Shown here one piece after another: positions 7,250 through 15,121 of a stretch of DNA of 17,832 nucleotides. The notes below the pieces were generated by a model that was not told the DNA's origin, searched no databases, and saw nothing but the letters and a program-made list of their open reading frames with translations. The translations under genes and the position numbers were made by a program. The stretch comes from CALARM01 sp964431735 (GTDB lineage Bacteria; Vulcanimicrobiota; SpSt-956; JAKJGF01), in NCBI GenBank assembly GCA_964431735.1, contig CAYSLJ010000142.1:1-17832 (forward strand), in the 5' to 3' direction. How positions within the stretch are numbered: the first letter of the stretch is position 1; each line of letters opens with the position of its first letter.

Positions 7250-9106
7250 ATGAAATGTTTGCTTTTTTCTGTAATTTTGTTTATCCTGTCCTTTAATATT
7301 ATTTCTGCAACAGAATTAACTCCTTCTATAAATTATTATGATATTACCGTAAGAGTATCGTCACGGTATGATTCTTTGCAGATAGAGGCTTTAATGGATA
7401 TTACCTCACAGGGAAAAGACCTTGAAATCAGTGTCGGTAAATATTTCAGAGGAACAGAAGTGAAAGATGTCAGAGTTTATTCAGGTAAGGAGGAATTAAA
7501 ATACACTTTTAACGATAATATAATAAATCTTCCTCTGAAAGATAGAAAAATAGACAAACTTCTTGTTACTTACAGAATCTGTCCGGTAAAGGACAAAGAT
7601 GATCTCTATTCTGCTTTCGCTTTCAATATATCTGAAAGTGACTGTCGAATAAATGCTTCCATAACACGAACAGATAACTGGTTCCCGAAAATAAAAAATT
7701 CCTCTCCCGAAAGACTGCCTCCTTTTAATCTTACTATTGATGTACCATACCATCTTGAGGTTATGGCCTCAGGAAGGCTTGATTATATTTCGGAACATCA
7801 GGGAAGAAAAATTTACAGATGGAAAAATTATGAGCATATAACAGACAGGAGCCTTTATTTTTTTGCTCTGCCATGTAAAAAAATAGAAAAAATTTATCCC
7901 CGTAATTTCAGCATAAAACTTTATGTACCAAATAATTCTATAGATAAAAATATAGATTATGTGGCAGATATCATATATAAATCCTATAAATATTTTGAAG
8001 AACATTTCGGTGAAACAGGTCTTAAGGAATACAAGGTAATGGCAATACCGTCAGGTGTGACAGGCGGTTATTCAGGGCTTTTTAATTCTATGACAGTGGG
8101 AGAAGAATATTTTACGAAAGAGATAAATAATAATGACATACTGTTTCCTTCAAGGAATATAGTTCATGAAGTATCCCATACATGGTGGGGAAACATTGTT
8201 TCAGCAGATGCTTCTAAAGATTACTGGCTTTTTGAAGGCTTTGCCAAATATTCGGAGATTATAGCCTTAAAGTCTGTCTTTGATAAAGACGTAGAAACGG
8301 AAAGTTTCAGACGCCTCAAAATGGTTTATATGAGTTATTACGGTTCGGATATGCCTTTAATGTCTGATATAGACGAAAGGGATCTTCAGGTTGCGGTGGC
8401 TTATTTTAAAGGTGCAATGATACTTAAAACACTTGAGTTTATCATGGGAGAAGAAGCATTTTTTAATGGGATGAAAGAATATGTTGAGACTTTCAGAGGT
8501 AAACTTGCCACTACAGATGATTTTAGATATGTTATGCAGAAATTCAGTCCTGTAGATTTAAATGATTTCTTTAAAGATTATGTTTATGAAAAAGGCTGCG
8601 GAGAATATTCCGTTACTGTACTGGATAGCAGAAAAAAGGGACACGAGTATATAACTGGAATAAAGATTGAAAATAAAGGAGATAAAGATATATGTACACC
8701 GGTAGAAGCAAAAACCTATCTTGAAGATTATACAAAAAACGTTTTTATAGCAAAAGGTTCGTCTCTGTTTTTAGAAGTAAGGAATACAGAACCTTCCACA
8801 GGTCAGAATATCTGTGTCGATAGTGAAGGTATTTATCCTGTATGTGAAGCAAATGTGAAAGGTGCCGGAGGATATGCCTATTTTACTCCCGGCGGTGAAT
8901 GTAAATTTACAGGTATGATAAAAGAAGGATTTTTAGCTAAAAGTGGTGTGAAATCTTCAATGATTTTACTGGATATAGATGATGTAAAAATATCTAAACT
9001 GGATATTGTGACTCTTAACAGATTGCTGGTTAAACCTTCGGGAAGTAAGATGAAATTAACCGTAAAAGACGGGCAGGATATAAGAGACATAGAGATCCTT
9101 TATTGA
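7250..9106 (+). CDS. Exported M1-type zinc metallopeptidase with C-terminal PDZ-like domain
   Basis: This 618-residue gluzincin has a signal peptide (about residues 1-20, MKCLLFSVILFILSFNIISA), so it is secreted or periplasmic. The zinc site is complete: H306-E-V-S-H310 followed by E329, the HExxH-x18-E pattern of family M1. Y385 in VAYFKGAMIL fits the transition-state tyrosine of the family. The classical GAMEN exopeptidase motif is replaced near residue 275 by GGYSGLFNSMTVGEEY, so the enzyme may not be an ordinary aminopeptidase. Residues from about 540 resemble a PDZ domain (GFLAKSGVKSSMILLDIDDV), which could bind substrate or partner C-termini. AAAGGA lies 11 bases before the ATG. The stop overlaps or abuts the start of the methyltransferase gene, which makes an operon of two. 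Confidence 0.88.
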   Translation: MKCLLFSVILFILSFNIISATELTPSINYYDITVRVSSRYDSLQIEALMDITSQGKDLEISVGKYFRGTEVKDVRVYSGKEELKYTFNDNIINLPLKDRKIDKLLVTYRICPVKDKDDLYSAFAFNISESDCRINASITRTDNWFPKIKNSSPERLPPFNLTIDVPYHLEVMASGRLDYISEHQGRKIYRWKNYEHITDRSLYFFALPCKKIEKIYPRNFSIKLYVPNNSIDKNIDYVADIIYKSYKYFEEHFGETGLKEYKVMAIPSGVTGGYSGLFNSMTVGEEYFTKEINNNDILFPSRNIVHEVSHTWWGNIVSADASKDYWLFEGFAKYSEIIALKSVFDKDVETESFRRLKMVYMSYYGSDMPLMSDIDERDLQVAVAYFKGAMILKTLEFIMGEEAFFNGMKEYVETFRGKLATTDDFRYVMQKFSPVDLNDFFKDYVYEKGCGEYSVTVLDSRKKGHEYITGIKIENKGDKDICTPVEAKTYLEDYTKNVFIAKGSSLFLEVRNTEPSTGQNICVDSEGIYPVCEANVKGAGGYAYFTPGGECKFTGMIKEGFLAKSGVKSSMILLDIDDVKISKLDIVTLNRLLVKPSGSKMKLTVKDGQDIRDIEILY

Positions 9107-9108
9107 TT

Positions 9109-9771
9109 ATGACTCACAATGAAATCATAGCAAAAGATTTTGACAGAATTGCTCTACTTGGTGAAAATAAATGGGATCATAACAGGGTTTATCATAGCTA
9201 TTTATTGAAGCATTTACCTGTACACAGGGAAAGAGCCATTGATATAGGATGCGGTACAGGAGAATTTTCCAGGATTCTCGGTAAATATTTCAAGGAAGTA
9301 ACAGCTCTGGATCTTTCCGATGAAATGCTCGGAAAGACCAGAGCTTCCAGTTTGAGGAATGTTACCTGTGTTAAGGCTGATTTCATGAAATATGATATAG
9401 AGCCTCTCAGCTATGATTGTATAGTAACTATTGCCACTGCCCATCATCTGCCTCTTGAGGAATTTTTTAGAAAAGCGGAAACATTGCTCAGGCCGGGAGG
9501 AGTGTTAATGGTTTTAGACCTCTTTCGTTCGGCTGATATAGCCGATTATATGTTTGATTTCATTTCTGTGCCACTGAATATTTTAATGAAGCTTATTAAA
9601 AATGGGTCTCTTCATACCTGTAAAGAGGAACAAAAAGCATGGAAGGAACATCAGAAACATGACAAATATATGACTCTTGGAGAAATTCGAACTATAGCAG
9701 GTAAAGTAATAACCGGAGCCGATATAAAACGTCTTCTCTTCTGGAGATATTCTCTTGTATGGAAGAAATAA
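9109..9771 (+). CDS. Class I SAM-dependent methyltransferase
   Basis: The 220-residue product has a Rossmann-type methyltransferase core. Motif I is DIGCGTG at residues 45-51, the acidic end of strand beta-2 is ALDLS, and CVKADF and the LRPGG-VLMVLDLF segment follow. It resembles the Methyltransf_11/25 and UbiE-like group. The substrate cannot be inferred. No signal peptide is present, so it is cytoplasmic. The start is ambiguous. ATG at 9109 is two bases after the peptidase stop, while an in-frame TTG at 9103 would overlap that stop by 4 bases in a TTGA arrangement. Either way the gene is translationally coupled to the peptidase gene. No strong Shine-Dalgarno is seen, which fits coupling. 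Confidence 0.88.
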   Translation: MTHNEIIAKDFDRIALLGENKWDHNRVYHSYLLKHLPVHRERAIDIGCGTGEFSRILGKYFKEVTALDLSDEMLGKTRASSLRNVTCVKADFMKYDIEPLSYDCIVTIATAHHLPLEEFFRKAETLLRPGGVLMVLDLFRSADIADYMFDFISVPLNILMKLIKNGSLHTCKEEQKAWKEHQKHDKYMTLGEIRTIAGKVITGADIKRLLFWRYSLVWKK

Positions 9772-9773
9772 AC

Positions 9774-9802
9774 TTGATTTTCTCTTTATGGTTTGATACA
9801 TT
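9774..9802 (+). promoter_or_regulatory. Possible promoter for the coiled-coil nuclease-like gene
   Basis: TTGATT (9774-9779) and TACATT (9797-9802) lie 17 bases apart, about 40 bases before the ATG at 9842. Each hexamer matches the consensus at four of six positions, so this is only a moderate candidate. It starts directly after the methyltransferase stop. Confidence 0.4.
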
Positions 9803-9841
9803 AGTAATAGAAATATATAAATTCTGAGGAGGTGAATTTGT

Positions 9842-10507
9842 ATGCCCGATGTGGAAGAAAGAGTTAGTGATATCGAAAAAATTCTGATGAAACTGGCCTA
9901 TATGCAGATGAATACCCAGATGAATCTGGATAAACTGAGTCAGGAAATGAGTGAATTTAAAGAAGAAATAAGAAAAGATACAGGGGAATTAAAAAAAGAT
10001 ACGCACGAATTAAAAAATGAATTAAAAGAATTTAAAGATGAAATGAAACAGGATAGGAAGGAACTGAATAGAAAATGGGGAGATCTTGCCAGTAAATGGG
10101 GAACTATCATGGAAGATATGGTAGTGCCCAACATAAAAACTATATCGGAAGAATATTTTGATTGTAAAAAAGAAGACTGCCAGACCTTTGCTATCAGATT
10201 TGAGAAAATATCTTCTAAAGATAAGAAAAAAAAGAGAGAATTTGATATTATAGCTGTATATCCCGATAAGGTAGTTGTAAATGAAACAAAGGCATCTCCG
10301 AAACAGGATTATATAGATAAATTCATATCAGACCTGGCAGATTTTTATGATTACTTTCCTGAATGTGAAGATAAAGAGATAATTCCAGTATTTGCTTCAC
10401 TTTACATACCTGAACATATAATCCTCAATTTATCCAGAAATAAAATTTATGCCATGGCTATGAAGGAAGATACTATGGATATTTTAAATCCTGATTGCCG
10501 GAAATAG
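9842..10507 (+). CDS. Coiled-coil protein with PD-(D/E)XK nuclease-like core
   Basis: The 221-residue product has an N-terminal coiled coil (about residues 1-78, with heptads such as ELKKDTHELKNELKEF). A conserved-looking helix KWGDLASKWGTIMEDMVVPNI and an alpha/beta domain follow. In that domain EFDIIAVYPDKVVVNETKAS supplies D135, E148 and K150, the D-x(n)-E-x-K arrangement of PD-(D/E)XK nucleases. The architecture matches a widespread family of uncharacterised bacterial proteins (DUF3782-like) that occur in multiple copies in some genomes. No partner methylase or defence gene is adjacent, so its function is open. The start is secure because AGGAGGTGA at 9827-9835 lies six bases upstream of the ATG. 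No signal peptide is present. Confidence 0.75.
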   Translation: MPDVEERVSDIEKILMKLAYMQMNTQMNLDKLSQEMSEFKEEIRKDTGELKKDTHELKNELKEFKDEMKQDRKELNRKWGDLASKWGTIMEDMVVPNIKTISEEYFDCKKEDCQTFAIRFEKISSKDKKKKREFDIIAVYPDKVVVNETKASPKQDYIDKFISDLADFYDYFPECEDKEIIPVFASLYIPEHIILNLSRNKIYAMAMKEDTMDILNPDCRK

Positions 10508-10569
10508 GAGTTTCCCGGGTAGATGGTGATTTGTGAAACGACCGGTTATTCTATGAAGGTGGTGAGACT

Positions 10570-10655
10570 ATGGCAGGCATGTTATTGAATGATAAATATT
10601 TACCTCTGAGAAATATCTCAAATATAAAGCTGAAGAAAAGGAAATAGAAATATGA
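10570..10655 (+). pseudogene. Degenerate antitoxin gene paired with a PIN toxin remnant
   Basis: A good Shine-Dalgarno (AAGGTGGTGA, 10556-10565) precedes an ATG opening MAGMLLNDKYLPLRN, but this frame ends after 25 codons. A different frame from 10605 carries a charged tail (SEKYLKYKAEEKEIEI). Its TGA at 10653-10655 overlaps the next ATG as ATGA, the layout of toxin-antitoxin operons. The simplest reading is a short antitoxin gene shortened and frameshifted by deletion. A genuine 25-residue peptide cannot be excluded. Confidence 0.45.
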
Positions 10656-10690
10656 AGGACCTTTTTGTTCTGGATGCCTGTGGATTATAG
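10652..10690 (+). pseudogene. PIN-domain toxin start, cut off by MITE A
   Basis: The ATG at 10652 is preceded by AAGGAAA and opens MKDLFVLDACGL, which closely fits the first strand of PIN-domain ribonuclease toxins (VLDACALIAF-type). D8 would be the first metal-binding Asp. The frame is broken at codon 13 by TAG at 10688-10690, and that stop belongs to the left end of MITE A, which begins at 10686. No continuation of a PIN domain is found beyond the element, so the rest of the gene is lost. Confidence 0.6.
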
Positions 10691-10878
10691 TTAGTTTCAT
10701 AACTTATTAGAAATTAAGGACTGTAAGAAAAATAACTCCGGCAAATTGTTAGAACGATTAGTATCCTCGCGTCACGATATAAATTATAACTATGATGTAA
10801 TTATTTTCAGACAGTTCCTTAGTGCTTCGTGACGCGTGACGCGAGGATTATCTGTAATTTGTTGTGAACTACACTATA
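10686..10878. mobile_element. MITE-like element, copy A (193 bp)
   Basis: The ends are TATAGTTAGTTTCATAA (left) and a diverged ACTATA end (right), with TA at both outer borders as expected for TA-targeting elements. No coding frame is present. Bases 10709-10822 match the reverse complement of copy C almost exactly, including AATAACTCCGGCAAATTGTT and GATGTAATTATTTTCAGACA. CCTCGCGTCACG at 10765-10776 and CGTGACGCGAGG at 10836-10847 form a perfect 12-bp internal inverted repeat made of heptamer units. Insertion interrupts the PIN toxin remnant. An IS630/Tc1-mariner-type helper transposase is suggested only by the TA borders; none is encoded in the window. Confidence 0.8.
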
Positions 10879-10972
10879 ATATTCCATAGTAATAAAAATT
10901 GTCCTGTTCTTATTTACTATCAGGTGGATATTATTACCTTTTAATAACTGAAAAACAGACAAAATTTATTAC

Positions 10973-11001
10973 TTGACTGATGTAAATAAATGATGTAATA
11001 T
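10973..11001 (+). promoter_or_regulatory. Promoter of the mazEF-type operon
   Basis: TTGACT (10973-10978) and TAATAT (10996-11001) are spaced by exactly 17 bases, with a start expected about 28 bases before the antitoxin ATG. Direct repeats TGATGTAA at 10978-10985 and 10991-10998, 13 bp apart, overlap the spacer and the -10 box. That is where a ribbon-helix-helix antitoxin or its toxin complex would bind for autorepression. Confidence 0.75.
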
Positions 11002-11035
11002 TTATGCATAAACTAAATCATAAGGAGTCATTCAT

Positions 11036-11329
11036 ATGTCTCAGGAAAAAAATATAAGATTAACTATATCTATGCCGGAAACTGTGTACAACCTGCTTAA
11101 AGAGGTATCGGCCAGAAATAAAAGAAGCAAGTTAATTACAGAAGCCGTAAAATTATATGCTCAGGAATTGAAAAACAGAGCTCTGAGAGATAGATTGAAA
11201 GCAGGATACCAGGCAAGATCTGAAAGAGACAGGGCAATTGCAGAAGAGTGGTTTCCTGTTGAACAGGATACATATAATAAATATGTTAGTAGGGCAGAGG
11301 AGAAAAATGGTGAAGAAACGGGAGATTAA
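11036..11329 (+). CDS. mazE: MazE-like ribbon-helix-helix antitoxin
   Basis: This is a 97-residue protein. Residues 6-45 read as a CopG/MetJ ribbon-helix-helix DNA-binding fold: the strand IRLTISMPE, then helices over VYNLLKEVSARNKRSKLITEAVKLY. The polar, charged C-terminal half (RLKAGYQARSERDRAIAEEWF) is the usual flexible toxin-binding tail. AAGGAG lies eight bases before the ATG. The gene overlaps the downstream toxin gene by 23 bp. By family knowledge it should neutralise the MazF-type toxin and repress its own promoter. The gene symbol is by class and context, because RHH-type MazE differs from the AbrB-type E. coli protein. Confidence 0.88.
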   Translation: MSQEKNIRLTISMPETVYNLLKEVSARNKRSKLITEAVKLYAQELKNRALRDRLKAGYQARSERDRAIAEEWFPVEQDTYNKYVSRAEEKNGEETGD

Positions 11330-11666
11330 ACGGGGAGATGTTGTAGTAGTTGATCTGGAACCGGCAAAAGGATCGGAACAGAGTAAGGTCAGGCCATGTG
11401 TTGTAATACAGAATGATATTGGTAATCAATACAGTCCTGTCACTATTATTGCCTGTATAACTTCAGGAGAAAAAGCTACTTTTGATACAGAAGTAGCAAT
11501 TAAATCTCCGGAAGGAGGCCTGAAAAATAATTCTATTGTTTTACTCAATCAGATACGGACAATAGATAAATCCAGAATTATAGATTATTTGGGAACTTTA
11601 CATACAGATACTATGTTACTCATTGATGAAGCACTGGAAATAAGCCTGGGTTTAAGAATTTTTTAA
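11307..11666 (+). CDS. mazF: MazF/PemK-family mRNA interferase toxin
   Basis: This 119-residue toxin has the family signature in order: RRGD-like start (IKRGDVVVVDLEP), GSEQ-x-K-x-RP with the catalytic Arg, VVIQNDIGNQYSPVTII followed by the Thr/Ser of ACITS, and the final IDEALEISLGL helix. These residues are typical of active endoribonucleases that cleave single-stranded RNA at short motifs. All key residues appear intact. The start is ATG at 11307, preceded by AGAGGAG at 11296-11302. An in-frame Met at 11238 lies deep inside the antitoxin gene and lacks support. The stop is only 8 bp from the convergent antiporter gene end. Confidence 0.92.
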   Translation: MVKKREIKRGDVVVVDLEPAKGSEQSKVRPCVVIQNDIGNQYSPVTIIACITSGEKATFDTEVAIKSPEGGLKNNSIVLLNQIRTIDKSRIIDYLGTLHTDTMLLIDEALEISLGLRIF

Positions 11667-11674
11667 TAGAAAGC

Positions 11675-13156
11675 TCATTTTGCAAACCTCCAGTGCGCCG
11701 CCCCCAGCAATACTGCCGCCATAAGATAAACTGCCCATAAATTCACTCCGAAACCGATCAATAAATATGCTGCAATAGATACCGCAAAAACTGTCATAAC
11801 CTGCGGAAATTGTGTTTTTACATGATAGACTGTAGTAATTTTAAAGGCAGAAGAAGCCATGACGGACGTATCGGAATATGGTATGAGAAGTCCTCCCAGT
11901 ATGGATCCCGATATTACTGCACCTCCCATGATGGCAAGTAACTCACTTCCCCCTTTATTTAAAGCCATATCATATGCTATGGGCATGAGAATGGCCATGG
12001 AACTCCAGCTTATGCCTGTAGCGATTGTTACCAGTGCGGCTATGACTGTTATTATGGCAGGAAGTGTTTCATAGCCTACAAAAGGACTGAATATACCTGT
12101 AATATAAATGCCTGTGCCGAGATCACCGGAAATCTGTGAAAGACCTTTTGATAAAATAATAAGAAGAGAAGCGGAAACCATATGTTTTACTCCTGTAAGA
12201 AAACTTTTTCTCATAGTTCCGTAAGGCATTATTCTGTCCTTCTTGAGAAGTATTATACAGATAAGAAGAGACATAAGAGTTGCAAAAATCAAGATATGTA
12301 TGGTAGGCGCATCTCCCAGGAGATTTATAATATTTATTTCAGCATTTTTCAGAGTGTTGAATTTTTTATAACCACTGTATAAAAGTCCTCCTATGGCACA
12401 TAATATGAGTGTTAATATGGGTATAAAGACATGAATGAATCCCGCCCCTTTACCGATAATAGTTTCTTCTTTTTTTTCTACGGTTTCTTTATGTTCAAAA
12501 CTTTTCCCGAACCATTTCCCGGTTAAGGCTACAAGGAAAGCAAGAAAAATACCGCAGTAAGTGCATGTATGATAGGGAAGAGACGATAGAAGCAGATCTA
12601 CTGCAGATTTTTTTATGCCTGCCGACTCTGCCGACGAAAACATAAGAGAGCTTTCAAAGGCCGACCAGGTAGATAATATTGTTATTGATACGACTGTGGC
12701 AACTGTATCTACAATATAGGCCATAAGAGCAGGAGAAATTTTCTTTTCTTCCGTAATACTCCTCATGGAAGTGCCGGCAATGAGGACACTTGCATAATCA
12801 TCAAAAAATATCAATATGCCCAGAATAAATGTTGTTAACCTTACTTTTACCGCAGAATTTAAATATTTTACGAGTTTTTTTGCAAATTCTATATAGGCTC
12901 CGCTTTCTGAGATTATGCCGAGCAGTCCTCCTACAAGCAGTAAAAATAATGCTATTTTCAGTCTTTCCGGATCAGAACATGTAATATAACCGTAATGACA
13001 TATATTTTTAATAATACTTATAAATTCGCTGTGTTCCAGGATTATTGCTCCCGATACAATACCGAGACACATAGCTAAAATTATCCTGTGGCTCACGAGT
13101 GCCACAAGAATTGTAATTACTGTGGGAATAAGGGATAATATGCCCGGATCTTTCAT
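11675..13156 (-). CDS. NhaC-family Na+/H+ antiporter-like transporter
   Basis: The 493-residue integral membrane protein has about a dozen hydrophobic segments. It shows FFDDYASVLIAGTSMRSITEE near residues 117-138 and GISWSSMAILMPIAYDMA near residue 395, both hallmarks of the NhaC/MleN antiporter family. The later GGxxSG...SDTSVMASSA segment is present but diverged from the usual GDHCSPISDT form. Its ATG overlaps the stop of the upstream decarboxylase gene by 4 bases (ATGA), so the two are translationally coupled. That pairing suggests exchange of an amino acid or amine product, or of Na+/H+, linked to decarboxylation. The exact substrate cannot be read from the sequence. Located in the inner membrane. 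Confidence 0.88.
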   Translation of the reverse strand: MKDPGILSLIPTVITILVALVSHRIILAMCLGIVSGAIILEHSEFISIIKNICHYGYITCSDPERLKIALFLLLVGGLLGIISESGAYIEFAKKLVKYLNSAVKVRLTTFILGILIFFDDYASVLIAGTSMRSITEEKKISPALMAYIVDTVATVVSITILSTWSAFESSLMFSSAESAGIKKSAVDLLLSSLPYHTCTYCGIFLAFLVALTGKWFGKSFEHKETVEKKEETIIGKGAGFIHVFIPILTLILCAIGGLLYSGYKKFNTLKNAEINIINLLGDAPTIHILIFATLMSLLICIILLKKDRIMPYGTMRKSFLTGVKHMVSASLLIILSKGLSQISGDLGTGIYITGIFSPFVGYETLPAIITVIAALVTIATGISWSSMAILMPIAYDMALNKGGSELLAIMGGAVISGSILGGLLIPYSDTSVMASSAFKITTVYHVKTQFPQVMTVFAVSIAAYLLIGFGVNLWAVYLMAAVLLGAAHWRFAK

Positions 13157-15084
13157 CTGTCAGCCTCTGACAGAGCTTTTATGCCATAACCTCTCCTGAT
13201 AAGATCCTTCTCTTCTTCTTCTGTCATTACTTTAACCATACCATCATTGAGTCCATGGATTTCCACATTATGTTCTCTGTAAGTCTGTAGAGCCTGAACT
13301 ATTTCTTCCGTAATAAGCTGGCCCGGAACGAGTAAAGGTATGCCGGGAGGATAGGGGACAATCATGGACGTGCAGATTTTTCCTGCTGCGGAGTTTAAAT
13401 AAATATGTTCGCCATCACAGTAATAGGCATATCTAGGTTTGATTTTTATAGGTGAAAGAGCAAGCTTGAAATCTCTCATGGCACCATTTTTATGTATATT
13501 GCCGCTCAGAAGTTCCAGATTTTCCAGAGCAAGGAAGAGCCTGTTTATTTTGGACTGAGTGGAACCTATTGTTATCAATATGGTAATCGTATTAAAGGTG
13601 GATTTTTCTATTTGAATATCATGTTTACTTGAAAGGAGATGTTCGACTTCTTTACTTGAGAAACCTGATTTTGATATGTCTATTGTTACTTTTGTTCTGT
13701 CCAGTTTTATATGATCGTCTTTTATTTCATCGGAAATCATGTCTTCAAGTTCGAGGACTCTGAATTTTTGCAGTGAATTAATGGATTTTTTTAAAGAATC
13801 GGACATTTTTAATGCTCTGGACAGTAAGCTATATCCTTCCATAACCATCTGTTTTCTTGCCACATCAAGGGAAGCTATCATGGGATACTGAGGAGACGTA
13901 GATGAGTGGAGACAGAAATTTTCCATAAAGAAATCTCTGATCCGTTCAAAATCGGGATCGTTGACATGAATCATGGAAGCCTGACTGAAAGCGCTCATTG
14001 TTTTATGGGTTGATTGTGTCGCATAATCTGCTCCCGCCGTCATGGCACATGGATAGAACTCGGGATGAAACCTTGCATAACCGAACCATGCCTCATCTAT
14101 GATAACCTTTATATTTCGTTTATGTGCTTCTTCGACTATATCTTCGATGTCATAGATAAGACCGTCATAGGTGCAGTTCGTAAGTATAAGGGCTTTCAAT
14201 CTTTTCCCTGCCTTTATGGCTTTATCCATTGTTTCATAGATTCTCTTTTTGGGTACAGGCCCGAAAATACCGTAATTATTATTTATGGAAGGAAGCAGGT
14301 ATACAGGTTCAGCTCCGCTTATGATAACTCCGTAATGAACCGATTTGTGGCAATTACGATCCAGAAGTATGGCATCACCCGGTTTCAGAAGGGTCTGTAG
14401 CAGAATTTTATTTGCCGTAGATGTACCGTTCGTGCAGAAAAATGTATATCTTGCACAGAAAGCTCTTGCCGCAAGTTCCTGTGCATCTCTTATTACCCCT
14501 GTCGGAGACAGAAGGGAATCTAACATGGGAACAGATACTGACACATCCGATTTAAATAGATTCGGGCCGAAGAATTCGTAATAACCTTTTACCCATGGTG
14601 AATTTTTTACAGAGTACCCCGATGCATGGCCGGGAGTATGCCATGAATCTACTGTTCTGTTTGCGTATCTCACAAGTTTTTCAAAAAATGGTGCTCTTGT
14701 TTTTTTACTGATTACTTCACTCGTAATCTTGCGGATAATATCATCATAATCCCTGTCGCCTTTGTAAAAATAGCCGTTTATTATGCCTCCGCTGGTTCTG
14801 GCATTTTTTTCCGATGTAAATAGATAGATGAACAGCTCATAACGAATCTTCAGAAATTCCTGAAACATCGAAACCCCCTGAATGTTTCCTGATGTTTTGC
14901 ATCTATTTAAAGGTAATTCCCATTCTGTAAGGATTGCATGGATGGAACCGTCTTCTTTTAAAAGATTACATGCGTCTGTAAAATTTGTGGCTCCTACTAC
15001 TGTAAGGCCTCCCTGCTCTAATTCCCTTGTTTCTTTTTCAAGACCTGATTTATTCCGGTCCAGCAATAATACTTTATAGTTCAT
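13153..15084 (-). CDS. PLP-dependent Orn/Lys/Arg decarboxylase with receiver-like wing domain
   Basis: This 643-residue fold-type I decarboxylase has a response-regulator-like wing domain (about residues 1-125, YKVLLLDRNKSGLEKE). The catalytic core begins at DSWHTPGHASG and includes DVSVSVPMLDSLLSPTG and FFCTNGTSTANK. D330 in VIIDEAWFGYARFH contacts the PLP ring nitrogen, and K361 in STHKTMSA forms the Schiff base with PLP. The family removes CO2 from ornithine, lysine or arginine, giving putrescine, cadaverine or agmatine and consuming a proton. Which substrate is used cannot be told here. All key residues are intact. AGGAG lies nine bases before the ATG. It is first in a two-gene operon with the NhaC-type transporter, which fits polyamine synthesis or acid resistance. 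MITE B ends 33 bp upstream of the start codon. Confidence 0.92.
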   Translation of the reverse strand: MNYKVLLLDRNKSGLEKETRELEQGGLTVVGATNFTDACNLLKEDGSIHAILTEWELPLNRCKTSGNIQGVSMFQEFLKIRYELFIYLFTSEKNARTSGGIINGYFYKGDRDYDDIIRKITSEVISKKTRAPFFEKLVRYANRTVDSWHTPGHASGYSVKNSPWVKGYYEFFGPNLFKSDVSVSVPMLDSLLSPTGVIRDAQELAARAFCARYTFFCTNGTSTANKILLQTLLKPGDAILLDRNCHKSVHYGVIISGAEPVYLLPSINNNYGIFGPVPKKRIYETMDKAIKAGKRLKALILTNCTYDGLIYDIEDIVEEAHKRNIKVIIDEAWFGYARFHPEFYPCAMTAGADYATQSTHKTMSAFSQASMIHVNDPDFERIRDFFMENFCLHSSTSPQYPMIASLDVARKQMVMEGYSLLSRALKMSDSLKKSINSLQKFRVLELEDMISDEIKDDHIKLDRTKVTIDISKSGFSSKEVEHLLSSKHDIQIEKSTFNTITILITIGSTQSKINRLFLALENLELLSGNIHKNGAMRDFKLALSPIKIKPRYAYYCDGEHIYLNSAAGKICTSMIVPYPPGIPLLVPGQLITEEIVQALQTYREHNVEIHGLNDGMVKVMTEEEEKDLIRRGYGIKALSEADR

Positions 15085-15115
15085 AATATGTTGCTCCTGT
15101 CACCTGTGTTTTATA

Positions 15116-15121
15116 ATTATA
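15116..15121 (-). promoter_or_regulatory. Outward TATAAT at the left end of MITE B, facing the decarboxylase gene
   Basis: On the minus strand the junction of MITE B with its flank reads TATAAT, 31 bases before the decarboxylase ATG. The best -35 at 17-bp spacing is only TTATAA (three of six matches). It may act as the -10 box of the operon, but this is inference. Confidence 0.3.

Noticed and set aside
11238..11306. Longer N-terminus for the MazF-type toxin
   Set aside because: The extra 23 codons lie inside the antitoxin gene without a Shine-Dalgarno. The ATG at 11307 has AGAGGAG at the right distance, and the family starts there.
14014..14581. Plus-strand open frames within the decarboxylase gene
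   Set aside because: They are antisense to a gene with intact PLP-site residues and lack ribosome sites and recognisable domains.
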